NCBI GenBank assembly: GCA_947381435.1
Contig: CANCVE010000002.1
Coordinates: 57,951 to 121,950, forward strand
DNA: 64,000 bases
Source of the DNA: Chitinophagaceae bacterium
GTDB taxonomy: Bacteria; Bacteroidota; Bacteroidia; Chitinophagales; Chitinophagaceae
Direction of reading: 5' to 3'
Positions within the stretch are counted from its first letter, which is position 1. Each line of letters starts with the position of its first letter. Under the pieces are notes generated by a model that ran no database searches, had not been told where the DNA came from, and worked only from the letters and a program-made list of their open reading frames with translations. The translations under genes and the position numbers were made by a program. Below, piece by piece: positions 17,650 to 27,241 of the stretch.

Positions 17650-20600
17650 ATGAGAAAACTGCTTTTAACAACGATTACTGCCCTTGTTGCTTATACTGGA
17701 TATAGCCAACAAAATAAACAAACTGCAATGTTTGGCTTTCCTTCTAAATCCCCTCGAACAGAAATATGCCTAAATGGTTTGTGGAGCTTCACCAGTAATA
17801 ACGACAAGCAACAAACGCAAATTCAGGTGCCGGGTTGCTATACAAATGTGTGGGGTGGCAAATGGGGCAAGCCTTATTGGGATGCATTTAACTTTCCAAG
17901 AAAGTGGACAAAAGGTGCGATGTATGAAAGGAATTTAGTGGTGACTGATGCCCTAAAAGCTAAGAACCTGCGCCTGCATGTTGATGGTTGCTTTCAGAAC
18001 TATTCTGTTTTGTTTGAGGGAAAAACTTTCGATACCATTCATGATGGTTATAGTGCTAGAAACTTTGATTTGGGTAAAAACTTATCCATTGGAAATCATA
18101 CCTTACAAATAAGGGTTGAAGATGAAGCCACTAGATTGAGTGGTGGAGAAAGTATGCAGAGTAAAGGTATTTGGGATGATATTTCGTTATTGGCTTTGCC
18201 TGAAATCTTCGTAGAACAAGGAGTTGTAGTGCGGACATCCTTTGCGAGAAAGAATATTGAATGTGATGTGCCTATAAATAATACAACCGATACCAAACAG
18301 ACTTTCATTATTAAATATTTCATCACCGATGCCGCAGGTAAAGTGGTGAAAACAATTGATGGGGGTGAACAAACCCTCGAACCAAAAACTACAAAGACTA
18401 TTACCATAAACGCTCCATGGGAAAACCCACATCTTTGGTTTCCTCATGACCCTTATCTCTATTATTTCAATACCGTTTTATATACCAAAGAAGGGAAGGT
18501 GATTGATTGGCAAAAGGAAAGATTCGGCTTTAGAGAAATTACTTGGGGCGATGCAAAGCTCTACATCAATGGGCGTTTATTGTATTTGCGTGGTCACGGC
18601 GAACACTATTTGGGTGATATTGTAGCATCAAGAGAATATTTTAAAACATGGTTTAGGGAGTTGAAAAAGATGGGCGTAAACTTTATGCGTTTGCATGTTT
18701 ACCCTAAACATAAAATATTGTATGAAGTAGCAGATGAAGAAGGTTTCTTATTGGAAGCTGAGCCTGCCTTTCACTTTAAAGTGGCTGCCGACACTGTTTT
18801 TGCAGAAAAGCATTTGGGCGATATGATGAAAAACCTCATCAATCATCCCTCCATTTTTACTTGGAGTGTATCCAACGAATTGCGTTGGCAGGGTGGGGGA
18901 GAAAAGCCTTGGTTGATTAATAAAGCACATTCTATTGATAAGACCCGTCCTGCTTTTGCATCAGACTTTAGTGCATTTTCTACGCATGGTGATGTTATTG
19001 GACACCATTATAACACCGATTCTGTTTTTACGGAGTGGCAACAATTTGGGCCTAAGAAACCGATGATTTGGGATGAATGTGGAGAAGTTTGGCAACCAAA
19101 TCGACCTTTAGGAAATGGTACGGCAGGTTATGAAGTGATTGCACAGGATTATGCTACCGGCATTTATCGCGATGGTAATAATGAGATAAAATATGCTTTC
19201 GATTTAATAAGAGAAGGCAAAACCTTTGATGGCAGCTTTCATCGTGTTAATGCCGTGAGTCCTTGGGATTTTGGTTGTGTGTTTTTCCGTTGGCAACCCT
19301 ACAATCGCTACAAGGGAATTGCCCCTGTTTACAAAACATTGGAAAGCCCAGGCGTAAAACCGAGACAAGTATTGCCTTGTGCTACGCCTGTGAATATCTG
19401 GGATTCTACATTGCCAGTCTATGAACCCAACCCCGGCTATTATCTCTTTGCCGAGGATATGAAATGGGTAAGATTCCCGTATGATAGCAAGAACTTTTCC
19501 TTCTTTGGAGGAGAGAATACCATTATCAAAACCCCTTTGTTGCAGTATGATGATTTGCGTTTTGTAGATGAAATTCATTGCAAGATAGAGTCTGCAGATG
19601 GAAAAGTATTATCCGAAACCATCAAGAAACAAAGCCTACAACCCGGTACAATGTTGCGGAATGTAGAGTGGAGTTTTACTATTCCTTCGGTAACAACTGC
19701 AACGCCTATCCACATAGTGCGTGAATTTTGGTATCAAGGCAAACCCGGTTATCGTGATGTTCGGGAAGGACATATTTATCCAAGACTATCAGCTTCGTTA
19801 TTGCATTTGAATGGGAAAAAGATTGGGGTGATTGATGAGGAAGGGGGATTGATTAAGGTGCTAACAAGTGCAGGAATACCTTTTAAGAAGTGTTCTAATG
19901 ATGATTCAGCTCACGGAATAGATGTTCTTTTAGTATACGGTAACGTTGCTATTAATTTTTCTTCACTTGGACAAATAGTTAATGGATTGAGAATAGTTTA
20001 TCTTAATAAATCAGATACCTTACCAAAAGGGTCTGCACATTTATATGTAAATGGAGCTAATTATAAACTATTAGAGGGCATTAGTCAACAAGAACTAACC
20101 TTTTGGAAAGGGGGTAACGAATATGGTGGATTGGAAATTCAAAAAAACACAGATAATGCTAGAGAATTAATCGCAGGGGATAAAGATGGAAAGACTAGTG
20201 CTTTAACTGAGGCATATGTAGGAAAGGGCTGTTTATGGGCGACGAGTTTGAAAATAATTGAGTGTATAAATAAAGAACCTGCTGCTGGTTGGTTATTGCA
20301 TAATCTAATTGAAACTTCCGTTAATTATAAAGCTAAAATAAATTCAATAAATGCTACTGTTTGTGGGAAGACTGACTTTGTAGACTTGATTAATTATACT
20401 ATGAGGAAAGTGGATACAATTTCAACCATTAATTCTACTTCTCTTCAAAACACTCAAGTCCTTTTCCTAGATGCACGAACACATCCATTAACTGATGATG
20501 AAGTAAAAACCCTAAAATCCTTTGAAGCAAATGGAGGAAGGGTTTTAGTTTATCAGATTACAGATAAAACAATTGATAGCTACAAAAAACTAATCGGAGA

Positions 20601-21819
20601 TGGCTTAACCCTCACCAAACCTTTCTTGAATGAAAAGGCAGGTTGTGTGAAAGCCGCTACCAGTTGGACGTTGAGAAGCACACCTAAAACAGGAGTGGAA
20701 TATTATGATAGCGTAGTTATTCCTCAACCTTTTGAACCCAATTATGATCCTTTCTTGTCTGGTTTATCCAACATCACCCTTAATTGGAATGGTAAGTCAA
20801 TGTTTGATTATGGGGTTAAGATGAAAGGCATTTCACCTGTTTCGGTTAATGATAGTTTTAAAATATTGGTAAGCAATTGGCGAAATGATTGGAGCGTGCC
20901 TCCTTTTGGTGCAGAATATATTAATGAAGGAAAAGACATGCGCCAAGCAATGTGGTTCCTAAACCGTGATCCGGTATTGGCAACTGTAAAGCAAGGAATG
21001 GGCGAGTACATGCTTTGTCAATTGGATTTAATAAATGGAGGTGAGAAAGGATTGACCATTGCCAATCATATTTTAACCAACTGGGAATGTTCAGTTGGAG
21101 GTACTACATATTTCCCTGATAAAAAAGATGTGTATGATTTTACAGCAGCAACAGACCAAAAAGTAAGATTGGCAAAAGTGGAACAACAGTTATCTCGTTT
21201 GAGACCATTGGATAGTCTGCCTTCGGTATTGTATGATATGGGGGGAAGTTCGGATGGTAAACAACGTAAGATTTTATTATTAACGGATAGTAGGATGTTG
21301 GCAGTTGCCCCTGAAATTATCAAAAAGCTAACAGGTTTTGGCAATGTGTCCTATTCCGGTGTTTCGGTTAATAATCCTAAAGCATTTAATAGCAATGTAG
21401 AGAGTGCATTGGGCGGCACTAAGTATGATGTCATCTATTTATCTATCGGCTATGATGGGGTTACTGATTTCTCTGAAGCAGGTTTAAAGAAGTTTGATAG
21501 TGAGATTACTTCTTTAGTAACCACTTTGAAGAATACAGGTGCAAAACTAATGTGGGGTACACAAGCACCATTGCCAACTGCTTGGTTTGGCGAGTTGAAT
21601 AATGAAAAGATTAGTTTACTCAATCAACGGGTCAAGAAAATCATGGAGGCAAATAGTGTATTAGTCAATGACACGTATGGTTTCATGATGGACAAGACGC
21701 CCGAATACATCAATCAGGATAAAAAGGATTTGACACTAATAAACTCAGATTTCTTCAAAGCATTCACGCCTAAGTTGGTGACAACCATAGTAGAGGCATT
21801 GAAGTTTTTTGGAAATTAA
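17650..21819 (+). CDS. Secreted GH2 glycosidase fused to an SGNH-like domain
   Basis: The protein has 1389 residues with a signal peptide (LLLTTITALVAYTGYSQ). Residues 35-185 form the GH2 sugar-binding jelly roll (EICLNGLWSF), 190-295 the Ig-like sandwich and about 300-560 the TIM barrel. Acid/base Glu410 sits in SVSNELR and nucleophile Glu476 in MIWDECGE. The family covers beta-galactosidases, glucuronidases and mannosidases; the WDEC context does not fix the sugar. A middle region (640-1130) resembles beta-galactosidase accessory domains. The last 200 residues read as an SGNH hydrolase-like domain (ILLLTDSRML, then VIYLSIGYDG), suggesting a built-in esterase whose catalytic triad I cannot confirm. 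It is first in the plus arm, facing the minus arm. Confidence 0.85.
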   Translation: MRKLLLTTITALVAYTGYSQQNKQTAMFGFPSKSPRTEICLNGLWSFTSNNDKQQTQIQVPGCYTNVWGGKWGKPYWDAFNFPRKWTKGAMYERNLVVTDALKAKNLRLHVDGCFQNYSVLFEGKTFDTIHDGYSARNFDLGKNLSIGNHTLQIRVEDEATRLSGGESMQSKGIWDDISLLALPEIFVEQGVVVRTSFARKNIECDVPINNTTDTKQTFIIKYFITDAAGKVVKTIDGGEQTLEPKTTKTITINAPWENPHLWFPHDPYLYYFNTVLYTKEGKVIDWQKERFGFREITWGDAKLYINGRLLYLRGHGEHYLGDIVASREYFKTWFRELKKMGVNFMRLHVYPKHKILYEVADEEGFLLEAEPAFHFKVAADTVFAEKHLGDMMKNLINHPSIFTWSVSNELRWQGGGEKPWLINKAHSIDKTRPAFASDFSAFSTHGDVIGHHYNTDSVFTEWQQFGPKKPMIWDECGEVWQPNRPLGNGTAGYEVIAQDYATGIYRDGNNEIKYAFDLIREGKTFDGSFHRVNAVSPWDFGCVFFRWQPYNRYKGIAPVYKTLESPGVKPRQVLPCATPVNIWDSTLPVYEPNPGYYLFAEDMKWVRFPYDSKNFSFFGGENTIIKTPLLQYDDLRFVDEIHCKIESADGKVLSETIKKQSLQPGTMLRNVEWSFTIPSVTTATPIHIVREFWYQGKPGYRDVREGHIYPRLSASLLHLNGKKIGVIDEEGGLIKVLTSAGIPFKKCSNDDSAHGIDVLLVYGNVAINFSSLGQIVNGLRIVYLNKSDTLPKGSAHLYVNGANYKLLEGISQQELTFWKGGNEYGGLEIQKNTDNARELIAGDKDGKTSALTEAYVGKGCLWATSLKIIECINKEPAAGWLLHNLIETSVNYKAKINSINATVCGKTDFVDLINYTMRKVDTISTINSTSLQNTQVLFLDARTHPLTDDEVKTLKSFEANGGRVLVYQITDKTIDSYKKLIGDGLTLTKPFLNEKAGCVKAATSWTLRSTPKTGVEYYDSVVIPQPFEPNYDPFLSGLSNITLNWNGKSMFDYGVKMKGISPVSVNDSFKILVSNWRNDWSVPPFGAEYINEGKDMRQAMWFLNRDPVLATVKQGMGEYMLCQLDLINGGEKGLTIANHILTNWECSVGGTTYFPDKKDVYDFTAATDQKVRLAKVEQQLSRLRPLDSLPSVLYDMGGSSDGKQRKILLLTDSRMLAVAPEIIKKLTGFGNVSYSGVSVNNPKAFNSNVESALGGTKYDVIYLSIGYDGVTDFSEAGLKKFDSEITSLVTTLKNTGAKLMWGTQAPLPTAWFGELNNEKISLLNQRVKKIMEANSVLVNDTYGFMMDKTPEYINQDKKDLTLINSDFFKAFTPKLVTTIVEALKFFGN

Positions 21820-22237
21820 CGCACAAGCTGAAATGCAAACTACCTGCTGCCGTTGCGGTTGAGAGTATGCATAAACTAGGGTAGGGACTAGAGGGGCAAG
21901 ATAGAAGAGGGTAGGATAGATGCAATTTTAAGTATTCATGTTAGAAGAAGAGCAATACACTTTAGCTATCCCGTTGGTTTTTACAAATGAAAAGCAAGCG
22001 GTTAATTAAGTTTTTTGTTGATGGAAATGCCTCTTTTTTAAAAGTTAAAATAAAGAAGGTAATCTAATTGAGTTGTAATGGGCACCTGTTGTGAAAACAA
22101 GCAATTGTTTGGGTGGAAATAATACATAAATCAAACTTTTCCGATTATGTTATAGTGGTAAAAAGAGCTTTTGATAACATTCAGATTGAAAAAAAAGTAC
22201 ATTGTTAAACACTTGAATTTAATATAGAAATTTATTT
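21820..22237. other. Intergenic region before the heparinase-like gene
   Basis: These 418 bp carry no gene or repeat that I can see. The GH2 gene may therefore be a separate transcript. A weak promoter-like pair (TTTG at 22170-22173 and TACATTGT at 22198-22205) precedes the next gene, but its spacing is longer than the usual Bacteroidota arrangement. Confidence 0.4.
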
Positions 22238-25200
22238 ATGAAAAAAAATACCGTCACAGTTACACTTTTTGCTTTCCTATTTTATGCATCTAATGCACAG
22301 ACACCCAAACTAACTCCTCCTCCACAGGATGCCGGATTGCCCTATACACGTTCAGCACGCCCTCGGGCTTTGGAAGCTTTGAAGGGAACAACGGCCTTGT
22401 TTGTAGGAAGTAAGTATGCCTATATAAATGGCTATAAAGTGCGTTTGGACACAAAAGACATCCTTCGTGCAGAAGCAGTATTGCAAAATGGGAAGGTATT
22501 TGTACCCGAAGCATTCGCTACATTAATCAATCAAAAAGAAATTCACCCTAAACCTATCCCTAAAGGATTAGAGATTTTGCAGCCACGTTGGGTATATGAA
22601 GTAGACAGACCCTCCTATACTATTCCAGCTTCTGTAGAAAAAATAACTATAAAGGAAGCAGTTTATTTTTCAGTTGATGACTTAGCTAAAACTTTGGGTA
22701 AGAAGATCTTATTAACTAAAAGAGGATTGTTGCTGATCAGTGATAAGCCAATTATGTACACTGATAAAGACCCTGTTTTGAGTGACTGTATCGTCAGTAT
22801 TTTTGATACACCTGAGAAACTGATGGATCCAGATATTGCAACTAAATACATTCCCACGCTAAAAGCACAAGGAAAATGGACAGACCACGCCCGTGTAAAA
22901 CCAGAAGATTTAAAGAAATTGGAGGAGGGTAAAGAAACAGAATGGCCTGTAACGCCAAAGAGCGCGTATGATTATGCTGGTTTCAATAAGTCGTTATTAG
23001 GTAGTAAAGTTCCTTCCCCTGGCATCTACCCAAGACTATTGTTCAGTCCAGAAGATTTACCAATGTTAAGAAAGCATATAGAAGAAAATAAATCGGCGCA
23101 GAAGTCCTTGGCGGAAATAGAGATATTATTTAAAAAGACTTGGTTTGATCCTTCTACAAGTGATGGAAAGCTTTTTGATCAATTAGCCAAAGGAGATTTT
23201 GATAAAAATGTACCTGCAGGAATGGGGACTAATACTTATGCAGTTGTGGGTTTAACCAAAGATTTTAAGCCCGGCATTCAAACTTCTCACACCAATTACA
23301 TCACCAACTGCCTTACCACAATGGCATTGTATTGTTTATTAACTGATAATGAAACACTAGGAAAAAAAGTGGCTGATGCATTGTGCAATTACTATATCAT
23401 TGCTAATAAACTGGTGGATAACCATTTAAGAACGTCTGATAGTGAGTTTGGTGTTGATCCAGATGCTGCAAACAATTCAGAAACCGTTTGGCGTGGAATG
23501 ATTGGTATGGTGCCACACATGGATTTGGCGCTATCGTTGGATTATGCAGGAAAATATATGTCCCCAGAACAACGGAAGTTTGTAGAACAACTTATTGCCA
23601 AAGCAACCTATGGACGTGTAGCAGAAGGTGGCGATGGCCCTAGAAGAGGATTTAGAGATGTAAACCATGTAACTTGGCATTTGACACACTATATATGTGA
23701 AGCAGAAATTGAGGGGCTTGATGGATTTGACCCTGAGCGATATGAATCTGGAAGAGAACTGACTAGCGACTTTTTGGAATGGGGAATTGATAATAAAGGA
23801 CAGATGTTTGAGAGTAATGGAAAGAGTGGCGGTGGATTTCAGTTTGAGTTTTTATCTATGATTTTGCAAGCCCGTCGTGGCGATAACCTGTTTGGTCATC
23901 CACATTTTAGAAAGATGTTGACAGCACAGGTGTTCACGACTTCTCCCAACAGAAAAGAAACATTGAGTAGTGGTACATGGGGTGGTAGTCCTTTCTCAGT
24001 TCCGGGAGTGATGGGTATAAAATCATTTTATCCTGATGACCGAGCCGCCGATTACTTATTGCAAAATGCTTTTCCAGATGTTAACTGGTCATCTTTTGAT
24101 CTGGCAGTCTATAAATCACAGCTAGAAAAAAATAGCCGCGGCGTTCGATTGCCTGGCACCACTTATCCTGCATTTGTGTTTCCTTTTCCGTATGTGACAG
24201 ATTGGAAACCTACCACTCGTGCCGACCTTAAAATACCCAATGATTGGAACACAGAAACGCATGGCATCCTTTCGGCTTCTTCAGATAATACCGAAAATGC
24301 AGCATGGCTATGTTTCCATACCCGCAACAATCACTACATCGGTTCTGGTCATCACCATGCAGATATCGGAATGTTCTATTTCTCAGGCTTGGGTATAAAC
24401 TGGATTACTGAATCGCCTTCTCCAAAAGCTTATTCTGGTCGTTATCACAATGAAGTAATTGTAGATGGTAAAGCAGAGTCGGAAGGGCCTGCTGCAGGAG
24501 GCGATTACATTGGTGCAAACATTCAACCGATGGGTGCATTTAGTTCAGAGAATATGACCTATTCCTATACTTATCAGTGGTGTACTCAAGTGGGAATGAA
24601 ATGGGGAGAAGGATTTAGCACTATCGATTCTTCTGTTGCAAAAGATGGTTGGGAATTAGAAACTCGTCCTGATAATTTTAAATACTTCGTAGGTACCACT
24701 CATTATAAAATGCGGTATTGGTGGCCTTCTTACAATTACTCCAACTTTATGCCCAACCTCCGTGCCTTGTGGAATCCGGTTGAATATGTGTATCGTTCTG
24801 CCGGCTTAATTAAGGGAATGCATCCTTATTCTATCATTGTGGACGATGCTAAAAAAGATGCTAATCAACACTTGTATCTGTGGACGGCCATGACTGCAAA
24901 GGGTGTTTGGAAAGCTGATTACAAGAATACTCCTAAAGGGGCGGTAGTGCTGGGTTATGACGATAAATTAGTGAAGCTTTGGGATAAGGGAACCGATGTA
25001 ACGCCACTTTCTCCAAGTAAAGGAGACCCATTATTACTTGTTTACAGCATTGCACAATCCAATGAAGAAAACAATGTAGTAATGGAGTACGTAAAAGAGA
25101 GTACTAACCAAAGTGGTATATCTTTCACAAACTTCGCCTCCACCATTGGCTCTTACAATCGCTTGTCAATAGATAGAAATACAGTAAAGGCAAACTTTAA

Positions 25201-25381
25201 AGTCCTTTTGATTCCGTTTAAATATGGAGAAGAATTGCCTACTATTTCAACTGTTTCCAATAAAACAACGATCACTTGGAAAGACGGACAAAAAGATGTG
25301 CTTGACTTTGCAGTCGATGCCACTAATAGGTCAAAAGTGGTTGTAACAAGAGATGGCAAAGAAGTGGTGAAAAGTAAGTAG
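22238..25381 (+). CDS. Secreted heparinase II/III-like polysaccharide lyase
   Basis: The 1047-residue protein has a signal peptide (TLFAFLFYASNAQ). Residues 50-190 resemble a copper-amine-oxidase-type stalk domain (two copies of an alpha-beta segment including KVFVPEAFATLI). An (alpha/alpha) toroid follows (about 260-610; NHVTWHLTHYICEAEIEG). The C-terminal beta-sandwich has the heparinase II/III signature: HHHADIGMFYFSG near residue 704 and YHNEVIVDG near 735. Families with this fold cleave uronic-acid polysaccharides (heparin, alginate, gellan-like) by beta-elimination. That implies an acidic target polymer for this locus. The exact PL family is not clear by eye. It lies in the plus arm after a 418-bp gap. 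Confidence 0.75.
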   Translation: MKKNTVTVTLFAFLFYASNAQTPKLTPPPQDAGLPYTRSARPRALEALKGTTALFVGSKYAYINGYKVRLDTKDILRAEAVLQNGKVFVPEAFATLINQKEIHPKPIPKGLEILQPRWVYEVDRPSYTIPASVEKITIKEAVYFSVDDLAKTLGKKILLTKRGLLLISDKPIMYTDKDPVLSDCIVSIFDTPEKLMDPDIATKYIPTLKAQGKWTDHARVKPEDLKKLEEGKETEWPVTPKSAYDYAGFNKSLLGSKVPSPGIYPRLLFSPEDLPMLRKHIEENKSAQKSLAEIEILFKKTWFDPSTSDGKLFDQLAKGDFDKNVPAGMGTNTYAVVGLTKDFKPGIQTSHTNYITNCLTTMALYCLLTDNETLGKKVADALCNYYIIANKLVDNHLRTSDSEFGVDPDAANNSETVWRGMIGMVPHMDLALSLDYAGKYMSPEQRKFVEQLIAKATYGRVAEGGDGPRRGFRDVNHVTWHLTHYICEAEIEGLDGFDPERYESGRELTSDFLEWGIDNKGQMFESNGKSGGGFQFEFLSMILQARRGDNLFGHPHFRKMLTAQVFTTSPNRKETLSSGTWGGSPFSVPGVMGIKSFYPDDRAADYLLQNAFPDVNWSSFDLAVYKSQLEKNSRGVRLPGTTYPAFVFPFPYVTDWKPTTRADLKIPNDWNTETHGILSASSDNTENAAWLCFHTRNNHYIGSGHHHADIGMFYFSGLGINWITESPSPKAYSGRYHNEVIVDGKAESEGPAAGGDYIGANIQPMGAFSSENMTYSYTYQWCTQVGMKWGEGFSTIDSSVAKDGWELETRPDNFKYFVGTTHYKMRYWWPSYNYSNFMPNLRALWNPVEYVYRSAGLIKGMHPYSIIVDDAKKDANQHLYLWTAMTAKGVWKADYKNTPKGAVVLGYDDKLVKLWDKGTDVTPLSPSKGDPLLLVYSIAQSNEENNVVMEYVKESTNQSGISFTNFASTIGSYNRLSIDRNTVKANFKVLLIPFKYGEELPTISTVSNKTTITWKDGQKDVLDFAVDATNRSKVVVTRDGKEVVKSK

Positions 25382-25540
25382 TTTCATTTTTGTAAAGTTG
25401 GTAGTAATAGCTAGAATTGATTTAAAAATGACGACTTCTTGCATCGGATTTTATCAATTAGTACATTTCTTTCTGGTTTTTTATTCTGATTACGGACGAA
25501 TTTAATCACCAGTAATATTGTATTTGAATAATTTGTTTAT

Positions 25541-27208
25541 ATGAAATTTTGCTTAGTCATATTACTTCTCGGTGCGGTTACGCTTAGCGCGCAGATTCCA
25601 TGTCTGAAAAAGAACGAGTATGGGGTTACTCAAATGGTGGTGAAGGGAAAGCCTTTTTTGATGCTTGCCGGTGAAGTTTATAATTCTTCCGCATCGGATA
25701 GTGCCTACATGGAAAAAACGATGAAAACACTAAAAGAGGCCAACTTTAATAGTGTTTTTGTGCCTCTTTCTTGGGAATTGATTGAGCCTGTTGAGCATCA
25801 GTTCAATTATTCTAGCATCGATCAAATGATTTCCATTGCCCGCAGAAATAACTTAAAACTTGTGTTTCTATGGCTCGCCACTTGGAAGAATGGTATCTCA
25901 CCTTATGCCCCAATTTGGTTAATGCAGAACACAGAAAAGTATGGACGCGTAAAGAATGTAGAGGGTAAAAATACCCAAACACTTTCTGCCTTTTGCACCA
26001 CAACATTGGAGGCTGATAAAAATGCTTACTGCCAAGTGATGAAACATATAGCCAAAGTGGATGCAAAAGAAAACACGGTTATAGCCATGCAAGTAGAAAA
26101 CGAAGTGGGTGTTTTCGGGCAAACTCGCGATTTTAGTCCGCAAGCTAATGAAGCATTTAATAAAGAAGTACCTCAGCAATTGATACAATATTTAGTGAAG
26201 AATGAGAAAACATTGGAAATAGAAATAAAAACCGCTTGGAAGGATAATGGGGCTAAAACGAGTGGAAATTGGGCTGAAATATTTGGTAAAAATGATTTTA
26301 CCGACCTGTTCTTTATGGCTTGGCAGTATGGGAGTTATGTAAATAAGATTGCCGCTGAAGGCAAAAAGATTTATGCTTTACCAACCTATGTAAACTGTTG
26401 GATGCCCGCCACACCGAGTCCTAATCCTCGCCCTAACTACACAAAACCTGGCACTTATCCGAGCGGTGGGCCAATAATAATGGTAGCAGACATCTGGAAA
26501 GCGGCTGCCCCTGCCATTGATATTCTTGCGCCTGATATTTATGGAAACGATTTTGACCTTCAAGCGGGCTTCTTTCATCGAACAGATAATCCCTTGTTCA
26601 TTCCAGAAACAAAAGCTATTGCAGGTAGGGCAACCTTTGCTTTTGCTAACCATAATGCCTTATGTTTTTCGCCTTTTGGGATAGACAATCAAACCGATTC
26701 TATGAAAGATGAGTATGATATGTTGAAGCAATTAAGTCCGTTAATCTTGCAATACCAAGGTTCAGGTAAGATAAAAGCATTTTACAGAAATGAAAATGAT
26801 ACTGTTGGTGGTTCTATTAAGTTGAATAATGAGGTGTTGGTTAATATTCATCTTACTAGACCCTACCCAAGAAAAGATGAAGATTTACTAGAGAAAGGAA
26901 AGTTTCCTTCCACTTATGGAATCTTTATTCAAACAAGCGATAGTGAATGTATAGTGGCTGGAAAAAACATTTATGTCAGTGCTAAATCGACCAATCCTAA
27001 CAAAGAAGTTTGGTTGAGAGATGTTTGGGAAGGGAGTTTTATTAATGGAAAATGGAAAAGAAACACTTTGATGAATGGGGATGAAGCGGGCTTTTTGTGG
27101 AGTAAGAAGACGCCTGTTTATAGGGTGAAAACGAATCCTACAATTACCCCTACGTTACCTACGCCACCTGCCATCTTTAAGATGAAGGCGATGGTGTATG
27201 ATTTGTAA
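25541..27208 (+). CDS. Secreted GH35 beta-galactosidase
   Basis: The protein has 555 residues with a signal peptide (LVILLLGAVTLSAQ). The sequence follows the short GH35 type, with a TIM barrel at 30-380 and a DUF5597-like C-terminal region. This type includes a Cellvibrio enzyme that acts on xyloglucan galactose. Matching stretches are MLAGEVYNSSASD, LSWELIEPVE and LVFLWLATWKNG. Acid/base Glu188 lies in QVENEVG and nucleophile Glu356 in FIPETKA. It should release terminal beta-galactose in the periplasm or at the cell surface. It is followed after 33 nt by the toroid gene, so the two are probably co-transcribed. Confidence 0.88.
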   Translation: MKFCLVILLLGAVTLSAQIPCLKKNEYGVTQMVVKGKPFLMLAGEVYNSSASDSAYMEKTMKTLKEANFNSVFVPLSWELIEPVEHQFNYSSIDQMISIARRNNLKLVFLWLATWKNGISPYAPIWLMQNTEKYGRVKNVEGKNTQTLSAFCTTTLEADKNAYCQVMKHIAKVDAKENTVIAMQVENEVGVFGQTRDFSPQANEAFNKEVPQQLIQYLVKNEKTLEIEIKTAWKDNGAKTSGNWAEIFGKNDFTDLFFMAWQYGSYVNKIAAEGKKIYALPTYVNCWMPATPSPNPRPNYTKPGTYPSGGPIIMVADIWKAAAPAIDILAPDIYGNDFDLQAGFFHRTDNPLFIPETKAIAGRATFAFANHNALCFSPFGIDNQTDSMKDEYDMLKQLSPLILQYQGSGKIKAFYRNENDTVGGSIKLNNEVLVNIHLTRPYPRKDEDLLEKGKFPSTYGIFIQTSDSECIVAGKNIYVSAKSTNPNKEVWLRDVWEGSFINGKWKRNTLMNGDEAGFLWSKKTPVYRVKTNPTITPTLPTPPAIFKMKAMVYDL

Positions 27209-27241
27209 CGTAATTTTTTAGGTTATTATAAATGATTTAAA

